NCBI GenBank assembly: GCA_004294135.1
Contig: RDZY01000007.1
Span: 213,144 to 277,143, forward strand
Source of the DNA: Sphingobacteriia bacterium
GTDB lineage: Bacteria > Bacteroidota > Bacteroidia > Chitinophagales > Chitinophagaceae
Length of the DNA stretch: 64,000 nucleotides
Direction of reading: 5' to 3'
Part shown: one piece after another, positions 47,561-56,137 of the stretch
Position numbering within the stretch: the stretch's first letter is position 1
Layout of the letters: each line of letters begins with the position of its first letter
Translations under genes and position numbers: made by a program
The notes under the pieces: model-generated
Told to the model about the DNA's origin: nothing
Databases searched by the model: none
The model's input: only the letters and a program-made list of their open reading frames with translations

Positions 47561-48642
47561 AAGGCACTATTAAAAGTAAAGTTACGAATGAATTGTACCA
47601 GCATTTCATCTAACTGTGCACCTTCATCAAAAAGAATGGTATGCTTAATTGGCATCACATAAAAAGGAATATTGAGTAATTCGTCTCTGTATTTTATTAA
47701 CCGCATTGCGTCTTTTTCTGTAGTGAGAATAAGTTTTTTTTCTGCGGTAATCTGGTTGAATTTTTCTTTGATCTCCAACAAATCATCCACAGAAAAAATA
47801 TGGTGATCTGCATAATCCTGCTGATAATACGCATGGGTATGATGCAATAAAAATTCTTTTAATGGCTTGGGATTGGCAATTCCACAAACCAATAATACTT
47901 CGTATTCCGTGGTAATATTTAACTGCGTTTCTCTATTGCAAATATGATAAGGTATACCATATTCAATCGTGCTAAAAAACACCCGCTGCAATGGCAATGG
48001 TTTAAGCTCTCGCAATACTGTAGCTTTCTGTGCAGTAGATAATTGGGTGGGGCATTTGGTAACTACTATCACTTCTGCTCTTTTAGCAGCAGCCCATTCA
48101 TCTCTTAAGTCGCCAGTAGGTAGAAAGAAATCTTTTGTATAAAGATTGTGGTAATCGGTTAACAAAATATTAAATCCTGCACGAACTGTTCTATGCTGAA
48201 AAGCATCGTCTAGTATAATTGCTTCCAATTCTGGATGATCCTGCAATAGATAAGGTATTGCCACAATTCGCTCTTCCCCCACTGCTACCGCTACCTGCGG
48301 AAATTTGGTTGCAAACTGCATGGGTTCATCTCCTATTTCAAGTGCGGTGGTGGTACTATTGGCCAATGCATAACCCTTTGTTTTTCTTTTATAACCCCTA
48401 CTTAAAGTGGCCATTTTAAAATGGGGACTCAATAATTCGAGTAAGTATTCCACCATCGGCGATTTGCCGGTTCCACCTACGGCAATATTTCCAACACAAA
48501 TAATGGGGAAATTAAATGCGGCAGACGCAATTATTTTTCTATCAAACAAACGATTCCTAATCATAATGAACAACCCATAAATAGCAGCAATGGGCAGTAG
48601 CAAAACGCGAAAGGAAGTGAGAAAAATAGTATTAAAATTCAT
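47557..48642 (-). CDS. lpxK: Tetraacyldisaccharide 4'-kinase
   Basis: 361 residues. N-terminal membrane-associated helix (SFRVLLLPIAAIYGLFIMIRN), Walker A in CVGNIAVGGTGKSPMVEYL, SRGYKRKTKGYA and ILDDAFQHR acidic motif are those of LpxK, which phosphorylates the lipid A disaccharide at the 4' position. The enzyme sits on the cytosolic face of the inner membrane. It overlaps the upstream folate gene by 11 bases and rnr by 4, consistent with one operon. Confidence 0.93.
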   Translation of the reverse strand: MNFNTIFLTSFRVLLLPIAAIYGLFIMIRNRLFDRKIIASAAFNFPIICVGNIAVGGTGKSPMVEYLLELLSPHFKMATLSRGYKRKTKGYALANSTTTALEIGDEPMQFATKFPQVAVAVGEERIVAIPYLLQDHPELEAIILDDAFQHRTVRAGFNILLTDYHNLYTKDFFLPTGDLRDEWAAAKRAEVIVVTKCPTQLSTAQKATVLRELKPLPLQRVFFSTIEYGIPYHICNRETQLNITTEYEVLLVCGIANPKPLKEFLLHHTHAYYQQDYADHHIFSVDDLLEIKEKFNQITAEKKLILTTEKDAMRLIKYRDELLNIPFYVMPIKHTILFDEGAQLDEMLVQFIRNFTFNSAL

Positions 48643-49198
48643 AGATATGCTGCGGGGTGATTCCTAGGCTCAAAGGTATATCAAATTCATGGGTGTCGCT
48701 AATGAATGCTATGGGTTCAAAATAAGAAAAGCCCACAATGAGGGAATTACTGCTGCAAAGCGACAAAAACCGGTCATAATAACCTTTCCCATACCCTACC
48801 CTATATCCTTTTTCATCAAACACTAACAAAGGCACTAAAACCATATCAATTGCCGTTGGAGCAATTACCAACCCAGTTTCAGGCTCTGTAATTCCCCATT
48901 GGTTGGTTTTATAAACAGTTTCTTCGCTAATTAATACTGCGTTTATCTCCGTTTCATTTTGAACCACTGGGTAAGCAAAACGCATATCAGGAATCATATG
49001 CCTAAGATATCCATTGAATAAATGGGTATTGGGTTCTGCGTGGTTGGTTATTGGCCAATAGGTAAGTATCGTTTGAATTCCGGTAAAATTGATCTGTTGA
49101 AACTGCAACAACAATAAATCATCGCAGCGCAGTCGCTCCCTGCCATCTAGCAGTCTTCGCTTTTGTTTGTATTCTTTTCTTAAATCTGACTTTAACAT
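48632..49198 (-). CDS. 5-formyltetrahydrofolate cyclo-ligase
   Basis: 188 residues. LRKEYKQKRRLLDGRERLR at the N-terminus and the ATP/substrate motifs VPLLVFDEKGYRVGYGKGYYDRFL are diagnostic. It converts 5-formyl-THF to 5,10-methenyl-THF with ATP. It starts one base after bioD and overlaps lpxK by 11 bases. Confidence 0.93.
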   Translation of the reverse strand: MLKSDLRKEYKQKRRLLDGRERLRCDDLLLLQFQQINFTGIQTILTYWPITNHAEPNTHLFNGYLRHMIPDMRFAYPVVQNETEINAVLISEETVYKTNQWGITEPETGLVIAPTAIDMVLVPLLVFDEKGYRVGYGKGYYDRFLSLCSSNSLIVGFSYFEPIAFISDTHEFDIPLSLGITPQHIYEF

Positions 49199-49199
49199 A

Positions 49200-49850
49200 T
49201 CAACAACCTGCTTTTATTAACATGGGTTTAATCCGCTTTGCTTCTGCAAGAATGGTTGGCTCATCTATATTGACAAGCTTGGGTATACTGGCAATTTTAT
49301 CGTAACCACTCCATGCCACAATCTCGTCTTCATAACTCATATAACTGTCCGTAAAAATCCATCCGAGAACATTAATATCATTCGATCTGCAAAAAGCAGC
49401 AGTCAGCAACGAATGATTAATACTACCCAAATAATTTCTACTTACGAGTATTACCCTTGCCTGTAATAGTTTGATAAAATCTACCAGTAATAAATTTTTA
49501 TGCAAGGGCACAAGCAATCCTCCAGCGCCTTCAATCAACAATCGCTTTCCATTTATTTGTACTTGAAGTTCTTGTGCATGCTGCAATAATTTTACGACTT
49601 CTATTTCTACTTTTTCTTCTCTAGCAGCAATATGTGGAGATGCAGGCAGTGCCAGTTTATAGAGTTCTGGATGCACCACAGAAATTTTATTGCTGAGCAG
49701 TGAAGTCACTTTTTCTGCATCCGTACCATCGGCAAATCCTGCTTGTACTGGCTTCCAATAATCAGCTTCTAATGCCTCAGTTATTATGGCAGATACCAGC
49801 GTTTTACCTATATCCGTACCAATTCCAGTAATAAAAATGGGTGTATTCAT
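49200..49850 (-). CDS. bioD: Dethiobiotin synthetase
   Basis: 216 residues from ATG 49850 (MNTPIFITGIGTDIGKT); the longer frame starts at TTG 49898. The modified P-loop GIGTDIGKT, YWKPVQAG with its substrate lysine and LLIEGAGGLLVPL identify BioD, which closes the ureido ring of dethiobiotin using CO2 and ATP. Other bio genes are not adjacent. First gene of the operon bioD-folate ligase-lpxK-rnr. Confidence 0.93.
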   Translation of the reverse strand: MNTPIFITGIGTDIGKTLVSAIITEALEADYWKPVQAGFADGTDAEKVTSLLSNKISVVHPELYKLALPASPHIAAREEKVEIEVVKLLQHAQELQVQINGKRLLIEGAGGLLVPLHKNLLLVDFIKLLQARVILVSRNYLGSINHSLLTAAFCRSNDINVLGWIFTDSYMSYEDEIVAWSGYDKIASIPKLVNIDEPTILAEAKRIKPMLIKAGC

Positions 49851-49922
49851 GCTGCAAATTACCAAATGGTGCTGCAATTCGGTAATTTTATGATTCAAAG
49901 ATTTTAAAGCCGCTATACGTAT

Positions 49923-51569
49923 ATGAAGAGAACACTCACTTTAGCAATTATTTTATTGATTGTATTGAATGGATTTAGCCAATCTCCCTTATCAATTATT
50001 CCAAAACCAGTTAGCATCATTCAACCCAAGGGAAAAACATTTTTATTGAAAACTGAGTTCCCAATGATTGCCCCAGAAAAATTTATGGTGCAAGCCAATT
50101 ATTTGAAACAAGCCATTCAACAGCAGTGCGCTATAGAGCTTGATTTAACATCTGCAAAAACAAGTAGTGGCAGTTTTGCAGCCATTACTATCATTGAAGA
50201 CTCAACACTAACGCATGATGAACAATACAAATTATCTATCAACGCTAAAGGGATTTTTATACAAATTAATGATGCTCGGGGATTGGTGAACGCCACCCAA
50301 ACATTACTACAATTGTTGCCAATATATGAGTCGAAAACCGCATTACTATCTCCCCTGGAAATAAACGACTATCCTCGCTTTAGCTACCGTGGTATGCACT
50401 TAGATGTAGTACGACATATTTTTCCATTGAGTTATATTAAAAAGTATATCGACTATCTGGCTTTTCATAAATTCAACACTTTTCATTGGCATTTAACCGA
50501 CGATCAGGGCTGGAGAATGGAGATGAAAAATTATCCCAAACTCAACAGCATTGGATCTTGGAGAGCAGCTACCCTTATCGGTCATTTTAAAGACAATCCC
50601 CCGCAGTACGATTCCACCATTTATGGCGGCTTCTACACCAAAAAAGAAATAAAAGAAGTGGTTGATTATGCGGCAGTAAGAGCTATTAATATCATTCCCG
50701 AAATTGATATACCGGGACATAGTAGGGCCGTTATTGCTGCCTACCCCCAACTCAGCACAAAGCCTGATACCACTTGGAATGTAGCCACTACTTGGGGTAT
50801 GTACAATCGGCAAAACAATGTATTGGCACCCAAGCCCGAGACTTTTCGTTTTTTAGAATCGGTATTTGAAGAATTACTCGAAGTTTTTCCTTCAAAATAC
50901 ATTCATGTAGGTGGCGATGAATGCAGTAAAATTTGGTGGAAACAAGACACTGCCTCACAAGCTTTTATGAGGTTGAATGGGTTAAAAAACGAGACCCAAT
51001 TACAGACCTATTTTATAGAATTTATTGCCCAATTTTTAAAGCAAAAAGGGCGACAAACCATTGGCTGGCATGAAATTAATGAAGGAGAACTTGATACCAC
51101 AACTATTGTAATGAACTGGGGTACTGAAAAACAAGCCATAGACGCCGCTAGTAAAGGTTTTAGCGTAATCAATACCCCAGGCAAACCTTTATATTTTGAT
51201 CACTACCAATCGCAAAATCCCAATGATAGTCTCTCCATTCATGGCTATAATCCCTTAGAAGCTGTGTACAATTACGAGCCCATTCCAAAAGCTATTTTGG
51301 ATAAAGGTCTTGAAAATAAAATTATTGGGGGGCAAGCCAATGTATGGACAGAATATATGGAAACCGAAAAGAAAGTAGATTATATGGTCCTGCCAAGAAT
51401 GACGGCATTGTGTGAGACTTTGTGGACTCCATCCGCCCAAAAATCATACCCTGATTTTTTAAAGCGACTGGAAAAAAATATCATCCCACGCTATCAACTA
51501 TGGAATAGTTCTTGGTTTAAAGCATACAGAAAATGGGATGCTTCATCTAAATTACCCAATGTGCGCTGA
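49923..51569 (+). CDS. Beta-N-acetylhexosaminidase, GH20
   Basis: 548 residues. Signal peptide (RTLTLAIILLIVLNGFS), GH20b domain (about 22-145), then the GH20 catalytic barrel starting YRGMHLDVVRHIFPLSYIKKYID. FHWHLTDDQGWRMEMKNYP and the catalytic D332-E333 pair in HVGGDECSKIWW are clear, and a C-terminal WTEYM...RMTALCETLW stretch completes the active site. It removes terminal GlcNAc or GalNAc from glycans or chitooligosaccharides in the periplasm. Divergent from bioD and convergent with panB. Confidence 0.94.
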   Translation: MKRTLTLAIILLIVLNGFSQSPLSIIPKPVSIIQPKGKTFLLKTEFPMIAPEKFMVQANYLKQAIQQQCAIELDLTSAKTSSGSFAAITIIEDSTLTHDEQYKLSINAKGIFIQINDARGLVNATQTLLQLLPIYESKTALLSPLEINDYPRFSYRGMHLDVVRHIFPLSYIKKYIDYLAFHKFNTFHWHLTDDQGWRMEMKNYPKLNSIGSWRAATLIGHFKDNPPQYDSTIYGGFYTKKEIKEVVDYAAVRAINIIPEIDIPGHSRAVIAAYPQLSTKPDTTWNVATTWGMYNRQNNVLAPKPETFRFLESVFEELLEVFPSKYIHVGGDECSKIWWKQDTASQAFMRLNGLKNETQLQTYFIEFIAQFLKQKGRQTIGWHEINEGELDTTTIVMNWGTEKQAIDAASKGFSVINTPGKPLYFDHYQSQNPNDSLSIHGYNPLEAVYNYEPIPKAILDKGLENKIIGGQANVWTEYMETEKKVDYMVLPRMTALCETLWTPSAQKSYPDFLKRLEKNIIPRYQLWNSSWFKAYRKWDASSKLPNVR

Positions 51570-51571
51570 TA

Positions 51572-52390
51572 TTAGTAGGACTCAGACTGGTTGGGAAAAG
51601 ACTGGTTTCGTACATCTTCCGCATACTGTTGCACTGCCCCAATAATTACCGATTGCAAATTGGCATATTGGCGAATAAAGCGGGGGGTAAAATCGGTCTG
51701 TAAACCCAGCATATCATGCATTACCAATACCTGACCGTCGCAATAAGGCCCAGCACCAATGCCAATAAGTGGAATGGAAATACTGGCAGCCAGTTTTTGA
51801 GCAAGGGCTGATGGAATTTTCTCTACTACAATGGCAAAACAACCAGCCGCCTCTAAAGCAAAGGCATCTTTCATTAATTGCTCGGCTTCGGTTTCATTGG
51901 AAGCCCTGGTTTTATAAGTCCCAAATTGGTAAATACTTTGAGGTGTTAGTCCAATATGACCCATCACTGGAATTCCAGACTGAACAAGACTGAGAATGGT
52001 CGCCGCCATATTTTCACCCCCTTCTAGCTTAACTGCGTGAGCACCCGTTTCTTTCATAATCCGAATGGAACTTTGCATGGCGAGTTCTGTATTGGTTTGA
52101 TAAGTTCCAAAAGGCAGGTCAACCACCACCAATGCCCGCTTCACGGCCCTTACCACCGATGCTCCATGATAAATCATTTGATCTAATGTAATGGGCACCG
52201 TTGTTTCGTGACCAGCCATTACATTACTGGCACTGTCGCCCACCAAAATAATATCAATTCCTGCTTGGTCAATTAATTGAGCAAAAGAATAATCGTATGC
52301 GGTAAGCATAGCAATCTTTTTTCCACTTTTCTTCATCTCTCTGATGGTATAAGTGGTTATTTTTGAAATAGACTGATGCGCAGTAGCCAT
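51572..52390 (-). CDS. panB: 3-methyl-2-oxobutanoate hydroxymethyltransferase
   Basis: 272 residues. MLTAYDYSFAQLIDQAGIDIILVGDSASNVMAGHETT, the Mg2+-binding aspartates, and VKLEGGENMA and GIGAGPYCDGQVLVMHDMLGL are PanB hallmarks. It adds a hydroxymethyl group from methylene-THF to ketoisovalerate to make ketopantoate. Last gene of the leftward pantothenate cluster, 69 bases after panC. Confidence 0.96.
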   Translation of the reverse strand: MATAHQSISKITTYTIREMKKSGKKIAMLTAYDYSFAQLIDQAGIDIILVGDSASNVMAGHETTVPITLDQMIYHGASVVRAVKRALVVVDLPFGTYQTNTELAMQSSIRIMKETGAHAVKLEGGENMAATILSLVQSGIPVMGHIGLTPQSIYQFGTYKTRASNETEAEQLMKDAFALEAAGCFAIVVEKIPSALAQKLAASISIPLIGIGAGPYCDGQVLVMHDMLGLQTDFTPRFIRQYANLQSVIIGAVQQYAEDVRNQSFPNQSESY

Positions 52391-52459
52391 AACACGGAGT
52401 ATAATAAGTGTTTAGAATGGCATATCTCTGCGTTAGAATAAAATATGCTGCGTGTAAAG

Positions 52460-53329
52460 TTAGTGAAGTCCCTTTAAATGGACTGGCAGAATCAAATTAT
52501 CAATCAACCGAACCCCGTTCAAGAAAGCCGCACCCAGTACCACCAATGGTTCAAGCCCATCCCATTGCTCAATTAATATAAGGCTATTGGCATTTGCCAG
52601 CGCAATATAATCAACCGAGTGAAACCCATTTTGTAATAAGTTGTGGGTTGCTTTCTGCAAACAAGCTTTTTCATTGCCCGGTTTTAGTGTGTTTGTCACG
52701 TACAAAAGCGATTGGTAAAGTTCCCCAGCTTTTTCCAAATCATCGGCTGAGAGTCGCCTATTTCGGCTGCTCATTGCCAGCATGGATTTTTCACGGAAAG
52801 TAGGTAAGCTAATCAGCTTAGCCTGATGGTTTAAGTGGGGCATTTTTAATAATTGTTCCACCACTTTACACTGTTGATAATCTTTTTGTCCCATAAAAAT
52901 AAAATGGGGGGCCACCAATGCTAAAAGGCAGTCTACAACTTGACAAACACCTTGGAAGTGGCCGGGTCTAAAAGCCCCTTCCAGTATATTGGCTAAATTG
53001 CCCAGTGGGTAGGATTTTATGGGGGTAGTTCCATTCGGATATACTTCTGCCAAAGAAGGCAGGAACAATATATCACAATCAGCCTGCTCCAATTGTTGAA
53101 TATCTTCGGCTAGGGTAATGGGATATTTATCAAAATCAGCCTGTTGATTAAATTGGGTTGGGTTGATGAAAATACTACAGACCGTAATGTTTGAATGGGA
53201 TTTACTGGCATCAATTAATGAAATATGTCCTTTATGCAAAGCCCCCATGGTGGGCACAAAACCAATTTTTTGATGCTTAAAACTTTCCAATAAATGGGTT
53301 AGTTCAACAGCGGTTTTTACAATCTGCAT
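52460..53329 (-). CDS. panC: Pantothenate synthetase
   Basis: 289 residues. GFVPTMGALHKGHISLI with the HxGH motif, SIFINPTQF, RPGHFQGVCQVV and FMGQKDYQQ are the ATP- and pantoate-binding elements of PanC, which joins pantoate and beta-alanine. A late SMLAMSSRNRRLS gives the KMSKS-like KSMLAMSSRN motif. It overlaps the DUF2520 gene by 13 bases, which strongly suggests translational coupling. Confidence 0.96.
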   Translation of the reverse strand: MQIVKTAVELTHLLESFKHQKIGFVPTMGALHKGHISLIDASKSHSNITVCSIFINPTQFNQQADFDKYPITLAEDIQQLEQADCDILFLPSLAEVYPNGTTPIKSYPLGNLANILEGAFRPGHFQGVCQVVDCLLALVAPHFIFMGQKDYQQCKVVEQLLKMPHLNHQAKLISLPTFREKSMLAMSSRNRRLSADDLEKAGELYQSLLYVTNTLKPGNEKACLQKATHNLLQNGFHSVDYIALANANSLILIEQWDGLEPLVVLGAAFLNGVRLIDNLILPVHLKGLH

Positions 53330-54108
53330 TCCGTATTGGTTTTTGAATGGTGGTAGGTAGATAAAATGCTATTGCTAATAGCCTTATATAATTCTTGCAT
53401 AGAAGGATGATTTTGCAGCAATTCTAGGTGTTGATGTATGGTAGAAGCATCAGCTCTGAATGCAGCACCAGCCTGCAACAAACTGGGCTCCTTCGTTTGA
53501 ATAGCGATGGCTGTTTCTTGAATGATGGGATAAAAACTATTAAAAGGAATTTGTTCTGCTGCACAGAAATCAGCGGCAAGCTTGTACAAGTGATTGGAGA
53601 AATTGGCGGTGAAGGAAGCCAACAAATGCATTTTTGCTCTCATAGCATCGTCGGCGGTGATAAGCATAGCGGAAAAGGGCGTAAAAATCTGTTTGATTTG
53701 TTGAAGGGCATCTGTATTGTTTCCATCCATTACAGCGGTTAAATCGGTAGAAATTTCGGTGTTTTTTCGAATCATTTTCAAAGGCCAATACACCCCATAG
53801 CAATTGGATATGGTATTCAATATATTTTTAGAAACGGCGCCAGAAGTATGCAAGACCAATTTTTGGGGGAGGGAAATGGCATTTGCTATATCTGCAATTG
53901 CAGCATCTTTTACAGCAACAATATAGAGGTCGGCCTCTTGATGAATTAACCCAAATGAGTTAATAGGCTCGGCTTGGAGTAATTGAGCCAGTTGAGAGGC
54001 ATGGAGTAATTGGCGACTAAAAACCTGCGCAATCGTATGCCCATTTTGCATGAATTGCTTACCCAAATAAGTGGCCATATTACCCGAACCAATCAGTGTA
54101 ACCCGCAT
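53317..54108 (-). CDS. Rossmann/DUF2520 oxidoreductase, candidate ketopantoate reductase
   Basis: 263 residues. N-terminal NADP-type Rossmann motif VTLIGSGNMATYLGKQF followed by an F420-reductase-like half (AVKDAAIADIANAISLPQKLVLHTSGAVS) and a helical C-terminal DUF2520 domain (KMHLLASFTANFSNHLYKLAADF ... FYPIIQETA). The gene is wedged between panD and panC, 8 bases after panD and overlapping panC by 13. No panE is in the cluster, so it may reduce ketopantoate to pantoate as the non-orthologous PanG class does in other bacteria. That assignment is inference from context. Confidence 0.8.
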   Translation of the reverse strand: MRVTLIGSGNMATYLGKQFMQNGHTIAQVFSRQLLHASQLAQLLQAEPINSFGLIHQEADLYIVAVKDAAIADIANAISLPQKLVLHTSGAVSKNILNTISNCYGVYWPLKMIRKNTEISTDLTAVMDGNNTDALQQIKQIFTPFSAMLITADDAMRAKMHLLASFTANFSNHLYKLAADFCAAEQIPFNSFYPIIQETAIAIQTKEPSLLQAGAAFRADASTIHQHLELLQNHPSMQELYKAISNSILSTYHHSKTNTECRL

Positions 54109-54116
54109 AGCATAAT

Positions 54117-54467
54117 TTATTGGGTTAACAAATTGTCTTTACCGGGGAAAACAATAACGGGCGACCAATTTATTGCTTCAATTGCGGGTATCAGTCCATA
54201 AGACAATACAATAACCACATCACCTACTTCTCCTTTTCTAGCTGCAGGTCCGTTTAAACAACAAACACCTGTTCCTCTTTTTCCTTTAATCAAATAGGTT
54301 TCAATGCGTTCTCCATTATTCATGTTCACGATCTGAATTTTTTCATATTCAACCATGGAAGCAGCGTCCATCAAGTCTTCATCTAAAGTGAGGCTACCAA
54401 TATAATGCAGGTTGGCTTCGGTAATAACAGCGTGGTGAATTTTAGATTTTAGTATTTCAATTTGCAT
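54117..54467 (-). CDS. panD: Aspartate 1-decarboxylase
   Basis: 116 residues. The self-processing site is Gly24-Ser25 in HYIGSLTLDED, which cleaves to form the pyruvoyl group. NMNNGERIETYLIKGKRG and LNGPAARKGEVGDVVIVLSYG complete the family. It makes beta-alanine from aspartate for pantothenate. First gene of the cluster panD-DUF2520-panC-panB. Confidence 0.96.
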   Translation of the reverse strand: MQIEILKSKIHHAVITEANLHYIGSLTLDEDLMDAASMVEYEKIQIVNMNNGERIETYLIKGKRGTGVCCLNGPAARKGEVGDVVIVLSYGLIPAIEAINWSPVIVFPGKDNLLTQ

Positions 54468-54529
54468 GGTGACAATATTAGGTTGAATAATAGCATAAAA
54501 GTAAATGCTTATAATTGATTTTAAGGCAT

Positions 54530-54549
54530 AAAAAAAGCCCCGAAGGGCT
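54530..54549 (-). terminator. UUCG-loop terminator after the small gene
   Basis: Minus-strand stem AGCCC-TTCG-GGGCT followed by a run of T residues. A typical strong terminator ending the 67-codon gene upstream and insulating panD. Confidence 0.88.
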
Positions 54550-54575
54550 CTTAACTTTTTCTTTACGGGATGGAG

Positions 54576-54779
54576 CTAAAATTGTGATTTGAAATTCAGA
54601 TTTGCAGAACGCTTTTCGCGATGAATTTTCCATAAATCGATTGCATTAAATGCTTTCTTTTTTTCTTCTCTGTTCTGAACAAACATTTCTGTTGCCAGTG
54701 TTTCTCTAACTTCCTGTACCAATTCACTTAATTGAGCCGCGTCTATTTGTACAATAGAGGGCATAATGTCGCCTTTCAT
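54576..54779 (-). CDS. Small protein of unknown function
   Basis: 67 residues; ATG 54764 is an alternative start. The N-terminal half is a predicted amphipathic helix (AAQLSELVQEVRETLATEMF), then a basic segment NREEKKKAFNAIDLWKIHREKRS. No domain recognised. It has its own near-ideal promoter, a roughly 130-base leader and a UUCG terminator, so it is a monocistronic and probably well expressed gene. A nucleic-acid or protein-binding role is only a guess. Confidence 0.6.
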   Translation of the reverse strand: MKGDIMPSIVQIDAAQLSELVQEVRETLATEMFVQNREEKKKAFNAIDLWKIHREKRSANLNFKSQF

Positions 54780-54910
54780 TTTATTTAATTTTATTTTTTA
54801 CATTATTTTGTCGAGCTCGGTAGGAGTAAAAGGGTGTAATCGTTAGAAAAAGAATGGCTCTCTTTTTGTCTACCTGAGAGATTATAATCAACTATTCGCT
54901 CAATCGGGTG
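54780..54910 (-). promoter_or_regulatory. Long structured 5' leader of the small gene
   Basis: About 125-130 transcribed bases separate the promoter from the ATG at 54779. They include a hairpin CTCTC...GAGAG (minus strand) around AGGTAGACAAAAA, and a self-complementary GAGCTC. The CTCTCAGGTA part recalls the 3' signature of glycine riboswitches, but the pairing P1 strand and the rest of the aptamer are missing. Confidence 0.4.
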
Positions 54911-54940
54911 CAAAGGTAAGTGTAACTGAGTTCTTAACAA
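54911..54940 (-). promoter_or_regulatory. Near-perfect promoter of the small gene
   Basis: On the minus strand TTG (54940-54938), exactly 19 bases, then TACCTTTG (54918-54911), followed by C. This fully matches the Bacteroidota consensus. Confidence 0.75.
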
Positions 54941-54961
54941 AATGAAAAACAAAATAAATAG

Positions 54962-56014
54962 TTAATATATCATTTGTGCTTTTATAAAATCGCTTACTAA
55001 ATAGCTGATTAATTCCCCAGTACTGGCATCTGTTCTGCCATCGGTTAAACGAGTTGCGCCTTCAGATATATGCAGGTAGGCAACCTTTGCATCTGCTGCT
55101 GCAAATTGCATATACTGCCGCGCGTGTAGGGCTGTAATTCCAACGGAACACTGCGCACTGCTTAGTACACCAGCAATGGAATCCATATCTAATTCTACGC
55201 CACAAATGGTATCATCGGTAAAGGAAGTAGCGTGACTAATTGCTTGTAAAAAGCTTCTTTTTTCGTGAATGAAAATATCTTCAAACGTAATACAATCTAC
55301 AAAAGGGTTATTCACCATATCCATCCATACATTTTGTGGAATTCGGTTTTCGTGTATCCCAATAACGCAGTATTTTTCTAAATAGCCATCGGCTTCTGCA
55401 TAGCTGAATCCATTACCGCTATGCCTGCCTTCCATGGGTCTAAAATCTGCATGGGCATCAACATTAATTGCGTTGATTTGTGCAATAGGAATCATCCCTG
55501 CTTTATAAAGACCTTTTGCCGCACCTTTAATACAGGGATAAGCATTATTGTGTCCCCCCCCTATTACAATGGGAATTTTTTTACACTGTGTAATTAAGTG
55601 AATCAGTTGTTCAACAGCATCATCAATGGTATTTACTGCATGGCGGTATGCTTCCATTTTTTCTTCGGCATTGTATGCATTTCTTTCAATCAATTCATTG
55701 ATTATTGTAAAATCGAAATGCCCTAGTACCATTATATTTCCACCTTCTAAAAAATCATTACTCTGGGAATTGAGAAATGCTTGTAAAAAAGGAATCCATG
55801 CAGAGTCCGCCCCACCAATACCACCATTCGCCCTTACGCCAATATCTTCAGGAATACCGATAATAATATGGGTAGCTGTGGAAGATTGCAAAGCCGTTTC
55901 AAGATTCGACTCGCTAGAGATAACTTGTATTCGCTCTCCAATTTTGGTCTCAAAGCGGCGAATGCGGGTAACCGATAAAATATCCTGTTTGTTGTAAAAC
56001 TTAAAGTATTGCAT
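54962..56014 (-). CDS. Arginase/formimidoylglutamase-family ureohydrolase
   Basis: 350 residues. Manganese ligands are recognisable in VIGGGHNN, NVDAHADFRPMEGRHSGNGF and CGVELDMDSIAG. The GGGH form and the length match formimidoylglutamase-like members of Bacteroidota rather than arginase proper. Substrate (formimidoyl-glutamate, arginine or agmatine) is not settled by sequence. It has its own -7 promoter box at 56056. No hut gene is nearby. Confidence 0.85.
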   Translation of the reverse strand: MQYFKFYNKQDILSVTRIRRFETKIGERIQVISSESNLETALQSSTATHIIIGIPEDIGVRANGGIGGADSAWIPFLQAFLNSQSNDFLEGGNIMVLGHFDFTIINELIERNAYNAEEKMEAYRHAVNTIDDAVEQLIHLITQCKKIPIVIGGGHNNAYPCIKGAAKGLYKAGMIPIAQINAINVDAHADFRPMEGRHSGNGFSYAEADGYLEKYCVIGIHENRIPQNVWMDMVNNPFVDCITFEDIFIHEKRSFLQAISHATSFTDDTICGVELDMDSIAGVLSSAQCSVGITALHARQYMQFAAADAKVAYLHISEGATRLTDGRTDASTGELISYLVSDFIKAQMIY

Positions 56015-56055
56015 GGCAGTGCTTTTCGTTAAAGAGTTTGTACTGCTAATATAAC

Positions 56056-56063
56056 CAAATATA
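56056..56063 (-). promoter_or_regulatory. -7 box of the ureohydrolase gene
   Basis: Minus-strand TATATTTG, exact TAnnTTTG, about 42 bases before the ATG. The -33 position reads TTA rather than TTG. Confidence 0.5.
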
Positions 56064-56137
56064 TCCTTCCCATTTCATAATTTAAAATTAGCAAATTCTG
56101 CTCTTGTTTTGCAGGATTTTTGGCATAAAAGCTAATA

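Noticed and set aside
54840..54930. Glycine riboswitch upstream of the 67-codon gene
   Set aside because: CTCTCAGGTA and a GCACCCGATTGAGCGAA stretch look similar, but the upstream P1 strand is missing, the predicted transcript starts inside the motif, and the gene is not glycine-related. Kept only as an unspecified leader.
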